Below the pieces are notes generated by a model. The model searched no databases, was not told where the DNA came from, and worked only from the letters and a program-made list of their open reading frames with translations. Positions 58,406 through 64,000 of a DNA stretch of 64,000 bases are shown one piece after another. Origin of the DNA: Sipunculus nudus. Taxonomy: Eukaryota; Annelida; Sipuncula; Golfingiida; Sipunculidae. The stretch spans positions 52,005,659-52,069,658 of the forward strand of contig CM049313.1 in assembly GCA_026874595.1 (NCBI GenBank), given 5' to 3'. Position numbers and translations under genes: made by a program. How positions within the stretch are numbered: the first letter of the stretch is position 1; each line of letters begins with the position of its first letter.

Positions 58406-59062
58406 AAATTTGCAGGTGACACCACCGTTTCTGGGCTCATTCGGGGAAATAACGTAAATGTTTACTGCAATGAAGTTAAAACTTTTACTTCGTGGTCCTA
58501 TGAAATGATTTGGAGTTAAATGTAAATAAAACCAAGGAGATGACCTTAGACGGAACAAAACTGAAATATTCCCCTGAATAATTGACGGCACCCAGGTTGA
58601 AATCATTGACTGTTTAAAATTCTTAAGAATTTATATTTCTTCTGTTTTGCAGTGGGCCGGAAATGTAAATAACTGCTAAAATGAAACACAATAACGTTTA
58701 TTCTTTCTAAGGAACCTAAGATATTTCGGGCTTAGCCAACCGACCTTTAAAAGATTTATCGGGCGGTTATTGAGGGTGTCCTGACGTTGTCAGTCACTGT
58801 ATTTCGATGTAGTATCACTATTGAGCAAAGGAACAGCTGAGAGGATCATCAGGGTTAGTTTACCCACTGTTGACTCCATATCTCAAACACGATTGTTGAA
58901 GAAAGCAAACGATATTATAGAAGATCAAAGTCATCCGGCGAACTATTTGTTAAAAAAGAAATGAAATCGGAGTTCGATATAGGTCGCTATAAGGGTACTC
59001 CAAAGGAACTCAAAACGTCGGCCGTTCGGCAATTAAATATATCCCTTGCAGCACAATAACCT
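58406..59062 (+). pseudogene. CR1/Rex-like LINE RT 3' fragment
   Basis: Starts within the RT palm (GDTTVSGLIRGNNVN, the usual ADDT altered). It continues over three frames: KTKEMTLDGTK-like, QVEIIDCLKFLRIYISS, RLFFLRNLRYFGLSQPTFKR, and at about 58890-59058 LLKKANDIIEDQSHPANYLL and LKTSAVRQLNIS, the conserved C-terminus (Ii.D.sHPan) of CR1/Rex-group LINEs. Several stops and frame changes. The 5' end is truncated, as is common for LINE insertions. It is the same type of LINE as at 25935-27480. Confidence 0.8.
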
Positions 59063-59488
59063 AGTCAAATATTTTTTTGGTCACATGTCTTTGTCTCATA
59101 CACAATTTTATTATATTATTTCTATTTTAAATAGTTTTGTTTAAGCTAGCTAGTCAAGTTATATACTATTGTATGTGATGTTTTTGTTACATATATATAT
59201 GGCAATAACCTATATTTATACCATTATATAATTACAAAAAGCTACGATAGAAAGCATAAGGTATATTATATATTTGTTCTACCGATATATAAACAAAAGC
59301 GTATGTATTCAGAAATAATATGTAGCATACACCTAACACTGTGTGGGCCTACCTGTACTTCTGTGTGTGGTAGAAGAACCAGCAATGCACACTTGAACCG
59401 ATAAGTGCATGGTTCTAGACAAATATTTGTGAACCCTACTCTAGACAGTAAGCTGGATTTTATTTTTATCATATCAGATATTGATACG

Positions 59489-59573
59489 GATGTCATAAAA
59501 GCAGACCGAACTGTTCGCTAGTAAAGCTTGGTTTGCCCAGCGTTTCTCCCCTGAGAAATTTGTCTTCGCAACA
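59489..59573 (+). repeat. TRIM LTR fragment, tRNA-like block deleted
   Basis: gatgtcataaaagcagaccg matches the start of the TRIM LTR (29134 on), and tttctcccctgagaaatttgtcttcgcaaca matches its end (quoted as tttctcccctgag and tttgtcttcgcaaca). The middle, including both tRNA-like boxes, is missing. Solo, decayed copy. Confidence 0.7.
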
Positions 59574-61639
59574 ATATAAAAAACTATGTCGGTATACCAG
59601 ACCAAAAAACTAAAACTATGCCATTTGTGGACGACGTGTGTTTCCAGTGTTGTGGGAAAAGTCTCTTTAAAGGTAATATGTGATGAGGGACCTGGCTGAG
59701 TGAATATGTCGGATTGCAAAGCCGGTTATATGCCTGTAGTATTAAAGCCGAGGGGGAAATTATAAAAACACATAGAAATGGTATTCCTGTGAAGGATGCT
59801 CTCTGCCAGTTATGTTTTGGCACAACTAATTCTTAATTTCTTACACCCAGTGACCATATTACGACATATCACTAAAAAATACCGTAGCAATTCTGAAAAC
59901 AAACAAACAAAAAATTATAAAAAATACCTGACGGTAGAAAAAAAGATATTTTCAATTACCAAGAGTAAGAATGCATAATGGTCCTCATTATTTATTGACA
60001 GGCTGCGTTAAAAAAGATCGTAAATAATTACTTCTTTATAATATTATACCTTAGGGATGGTCTATTGTCATATAATAGCAATGTCGTATCTCATGACACG
60101 AAACGGGGCATTTATCAGCAAAAACATATGTTTTTGATATACGCCTGGAAGGACAGGTGGCGACGTACAGTTTAATGTATAATATGAAATTATTTATAAA
60201 TTCTACACATCGAAGTTAATGGATGTTGTCGAGGAAAGGACGATCAATTTCATCACCTTCGTGTTACTAATGGTCATGACCATCACATCCATCTGTTTAT
60301 TCTAAGACAGGTGTCAGTCGGCGTCTTTGATCGCCGTGTAAACCATCCATAAACTCTTTTGATTTTTCACCGTTTCAGGACCACTTGACCTGCAGTCCCC
60401 GTGCTTGTAAATTGATGGGACACTGTTGAACATGATTCAGGGTCCTGGCTTGACTTCTCTCTAAGGCATTTTACGTATGGGACTTCTGGGATATTACTTT
60501 GCCTATCCATGTCATGTTTTTGTTTAGAATAAGACCCTTCCATTATTTTCATATTGTTTTCGAAAAAGGTATGCAATTTTACTATTAATTTGAATTTTAA
60601 ACACAAGACGAGAGAAGAAAGAGATCAATATAAAAAAAGTGAGTGAAAAAATGTGCGCATACCAGATAAAATCAACCGCTTGAATTATTTACTGCTTCGT
60701 CGTTCCCTGTGATGACGTTCAAAGTGGGTCTTCTTACTATATTTCACAATGGCTGCTCATTTTAATGCAGTTTAATAAAACAGAAACAGATATTGATATT
60801 AATGTTACACACTTTATGGCTGCACATTCTATTGCGAGTAATAAAACAAAAAAAAAAAAAAAAAAACTGATAAATGTAACACACTTTGGCGCCGCCAAGA
60901 TTGAACGTATTTTTTCTTAATTTATTGTATCACTCCTCACTTTTTAAAGGCTTAGCGTAGAATCTTAGGTCGAGGTTAGTGGAGGGTGTTTGTATTATAC
61001 GATAATTAATAATTTCTAAATAGGAGATATACTCATTTGACAGCTTTCTATCTACTTTAACAAGGATTCAGTTTTTGTCTGATGATTACAATTCCGTAAT
61101 GGCAACTTTTATTTCCCCCCTCGCCTTACTAAGCGCTTTAAGTTCTCTTATATCATTCATAAATCTCTGGAATCCCTTGCAACAGCCAAGGGAGTAAACA
61201 GGCGGTAAACATCTTTGCACTGCTCCCGAAAACAATAAATTACCAAGCACCACCAACGATGGACCACACAGGTTGTTTCTGTATATTGATTTACTTCACT
61301 GACTTCTGAAACAGCTTTTCAAGTTCCCGTTAAACATGTATGGTCATGTAATCAGGAATTCTCCGAAGGTAACATATTTAAAGATTTCCCCTGAAAGCCA
61401 TAAAAGCATTTTGTGTGTATATCCCCATTTCCAGTATATTTGGTGCTATAGTGGCAAGTTGTATAATACCTCATATAATACATGGAAAAACATAGGATAA
61501 AATAATAGGTGGATATTTAACAACTTGATAGTTTCCAATGCTTTGGGATAGGGAAGTTTGTGACAAAGCACATCAAATAAATAGTTTCAAATTATCAGAA
61601 ATAAACAAGTAATCAGCACATCTTCTGTTGCTCACGGGT
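59574..61639. other. Unannotated AT-rich stretch
   Basis: Poly-A of about 20 bases at 60847-60866, with the word gtaacacacttt on both sides (about 60803 and 60877). No recognisable gene. Confidence 0.45.
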
Positions 61640-61790
61640 AGAGCGCGGTACTCAAAGCCACCAGAGTAACAAGAGTAACCGGGTATAAGCTCCTGTCATG
61701 TAGTCCAAAACCGAAATTGAACTTTGCAGATGTACATAGTTATAGTTAAGCAAGCATTAACAAATGGTGGCGGTTTCCTAAAAAAATCAG
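61640..61790 (+). mobile_element. SINE of the 50770-51175 family, internally deleted
   Basis: Head: gctcacgggtagagcgcggtactcaaagcc parallels the head of the minus-strand SINE (ctcaggggtagagcacactactcaaagcc; each quoted in shared words gggtagagc and actcaaagcc). Tail: tgtcatgtagtccaaaaccg, gcagatgtacata and aaatggtggcggtttcct correspond to its 3' tail. About 250 bases of body, including the B-box, are missing or unrecognisable. Confidence 0.65.
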
Positions 61791-63120
61791 AAATATGAAT
61801 ATTTGCCTGTCCATGCCTGATAAACAAAATTAGAATTTTTTTTTCTTATGTGTGCAAATATATTTGCAGACAAACTTGCAAAATACTCGCCCAATAGGCA
61901 AATAGATCTGAAGAATAACAAATGCATGAATGTAGAAGTTACTATATATCGCCAATACCGCTAGAATGTGATATGATTCATCATATACCTAAACATCATA
62001 GAGGTCATGCTAAATTTATGAGTGTGTTTTATTTCATTTTTGATAGTTGGGATTATTATGGTTATCTGTTGAATTTCGCTTTGAAAGGAAAGTCGGGTGA
62101 CCAATTATCGATACTTTATCGATATTTAAACATAGAAAAACTCATTATTATTAACTCATTTTTTAAGGTTAAATAAAACCACATGCAGATAAAGCGTTAT
62201 ATATGTTAAAAGATATACGTTATTTTCACATAATAATCATCTTCAATAAAAGTGAGTTAAAAGATATATACGTTGAAAATATATAACTTGAAAATGCTTC
62301 GATTTATCATAAAATAACTGATGTACGTGTACACAACCCTTCATTGTGAAAATGTGACTTGTTGTAGATAAAAGGATCTGAGGACAAAAGTGCATTGCTC
62401 AGCTTATTGGTACCAGATAATTCCTATGATATCCAAATAATTCTGTCACCAAAATTATGCTATTTCTCATTTTTGGTAAATTCCATAAGACATTGCCAAA
62501 TATTTCTAGTATAAAGATTTTCACATCATTCCACATATTAACCAAGAAATCTCATTAGAAAACCCATATGAATTATGGTCAATTGATGTTAACTTTTCAG
62601 TTTGTTAATTCTTCTATCAGTCCCAGCAGATGAATTTAAACAAATGGAGGATGTTTTATGAAGTTGTATTGAGAATTGAGTCACTTTATTTTAATTTTTC
62701 TAATGCATACCTAAGGAAGAAATATGGTACACTTATTAAGTTGGCAGAATTTCTCAACTTTTGATCTTGTCAAGCATGTGATCTTTTATGTTTGATGATA
62801 AGATGATGGTTTTACAATCTGTATATTTTTATGATCACCAGCATGCAAAGGGTGTAAAAATTTACAGAATAATTGGCTTCGTTATTTGATTTAGTTCAGG
62901 CATAGACGCTGTTAAGCCTAAGGTAACCAGCCCTGGCTGACTAATGTGGTAACTTACCGATTTATGTTTCTTTTGGCACATTTGTGGGTTTTCCTCTGGC
63001 ACTTTTTAAAATATATGGTAGCAAAAACTGAAGAAATGCCATTTAGATTATGAATTCTTTTTATCCAACACACAGTCAGAACATTAGGGGGGGGGGGGGT
63101 TATAACGCAATGGGCCATAC
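61791..63120. other. Unannotated AT-rich stretch
   Basis: An 84-residue frame at 61922-62176 has no domain I recognise. Poly-G at 63088-63099. Nothing else identified. Confidence 0.45.
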
Positions 63121-63350
63121 CAGTTTTGCTAAGTGGGATATAATTACACTTTTACCCTGGAGAGAATGTCATATTTTGCTTAATAGGATATAAGTACACG
63201 TTTCCCTTTGAGAAAATATCATCTTTTGCTTAGTAGGATATAATTACACTTGTGCCCTTGAGAGAATATCATTGTATGCTTTGTGGGATATAATTACTAG
63301 TTTGCCCTTGGCAGAATATCATCTTATGCTTAGTAGGATATAATTATAAC
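63121..63350. repeat. 50 bp minisatellite, ~4.6 copies
   Basis: The word (a/t)agtgggata or tagtaggata recurs at 63131, 63181, 63231, 63281 and 63331, exactly 50 bases apart, followed each time by taa(t/g)ta and cccttgagagaatatcat-like sequence. Units differ by substitutions only, with no indels. Confidence 0.9.
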
Positions 63351-64000
63351 ATGTAGGTCACATAATAGAGCTACTTATTCTATAAAAGTGTTTTCTATAT
63401 TGTTTATTTTCTTTTTAAATATTTCTGAAGAAACCCACATGGTAATAAACATATGAAAATAACTGATTCACCATTCTAATGGTGATTTCTTTTAATCGGA
63501 AACGCATATTCTTAATTCATTCAGTGGTATATTCAACTTAACTTTCTTACCATTGAGAAAGAACTGGTACGTACAGATTTTACTCGCAGAATATAAGTAA
63601 ACATAAGTGGTGCCATCTTTAGCTAACATACTGGTACGTCATTTGATTTATATTTGGTCAATCACATTACAGATTGTAAGCAAACTCAAATGTCAAAAAC
63701 AACAATATGCGAAATTTTAAGATCCATTATGACATCCTTTTGAACCTAAATCAGCTAAATTGGAACTCATATTTTAGTCTATTTGCTCTAAAAATAGCTA
63801 TCCATTATTTATAAGATATTTTTATATTCCCGACATGAGTAGGAAGTCGTGAAATGTTGAGTTGGAAGTAATGAAAAAGTTGAAATGTGAGAACTGCAAA
63901 AGATCATTTTGCCAAACTCAAGTCAATATAAGATGCGATATTTACCATTTATACTGGCACACCAGACATGTGATCTATATGCTGGCTACTGGACATAACA
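63351..64000. other. Unannotated AT-rich stretch
   Basis: No gene, RNA or repeat recognised up to the window end. Confidence 0.45.

Noticed and set aside
60847-60866. Poly-A as the tail of a processed pseudogene or LINE
   Set aside because: The flanking 12-base repeat (gtaacacacttt) is suggestive, but the ~35 bases between left repeat and poly-A contain nothing recognisable.

Overview
The window looks like intergenic or intronic DNA of an invertebrate animal, and I could not recognise a single intact host gene in it. It is AT-rich and packed with (AT)n microsatellites, G/C homopolymer tracts and decayed or nested transposable elements. The mixture fits a lophotrochozoan, plausibly a bivalve: a Gmr1-like Ty3/gypsy element, L1/Tx1-like and CR1/Rex/Jockey-like LINE relics, tRNA-derived SINEs, a Helitron-like element with tandem core repeats resembling bivalve 'pearl' elements, and many MITEs. 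The taxon is inference only.

Layout. 1-6330: a SINE-containing repeat (called R1 here) interrupted, inside its AT microsatellite, by a degraded Gmr1-like LTR retrotransposon (5' LTR 328-1088, truncated 3' LTR 5700-6113). Its pol order is protease, integrase, reverse transcriptase, RNase H. 7080-8521: LINE fragment, MITE and paired AT tracts. 11520-13987: second R1 copy with a solo LTR of the same family; the LTR is split by a 1.07 kb repeat. 16250-20920: L1/Tx1-like LINE split by a TA-flanked MITE, which itself carries the second, almost identical copy of the 1.07 kb repeat. 22308-23860: foldback element with minisatellite arms and a 5 bp target duplication. 25935-27480 (minus): CR1/Rex-like LINE. 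29124-29536: complete miniature LTR retrotransposon (TRIM) with tRNA-like box motifs in its LTRs. 32300-33760: another LINE relic. 37099-37502 (minus): chimera of Gmr1-family LTR and TRIM, followed by a degenerate tandem duplication to 40800. 45052-46580: hAT-like MITE abutting a mariner-type transposase relic. 49570-50681: Helitron/pearl-like element. 50770-51175 and 61640-61790: two SINEs of one family. 54583-56540: array of ~350 bp tandem units. 58406-59573: LINE 3' fragment and a TRIM LTR fragment. 63121-63350: 50 bp minisatellite.

How the parts relate. The large LTR element, the TRIM and the chimera share TGTTA...TAACA LTR ends and a tRNA-Pro-like primer-binding site. This suggests the TRIM was mobilised by, and exchanged sequence with, the Gmr1-like family. 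The U3 of the large LTR carries heat-shock-element-like repeats just upstream of a TATA box. Target duplications for several elements (ACAT, TA, GAAGG, ACTT, and an imperfect 8 bp pair) allow the nesting order to be read. Reading frames in the retroelements are broken by stops and frameshifts, so none looks autonomous now.
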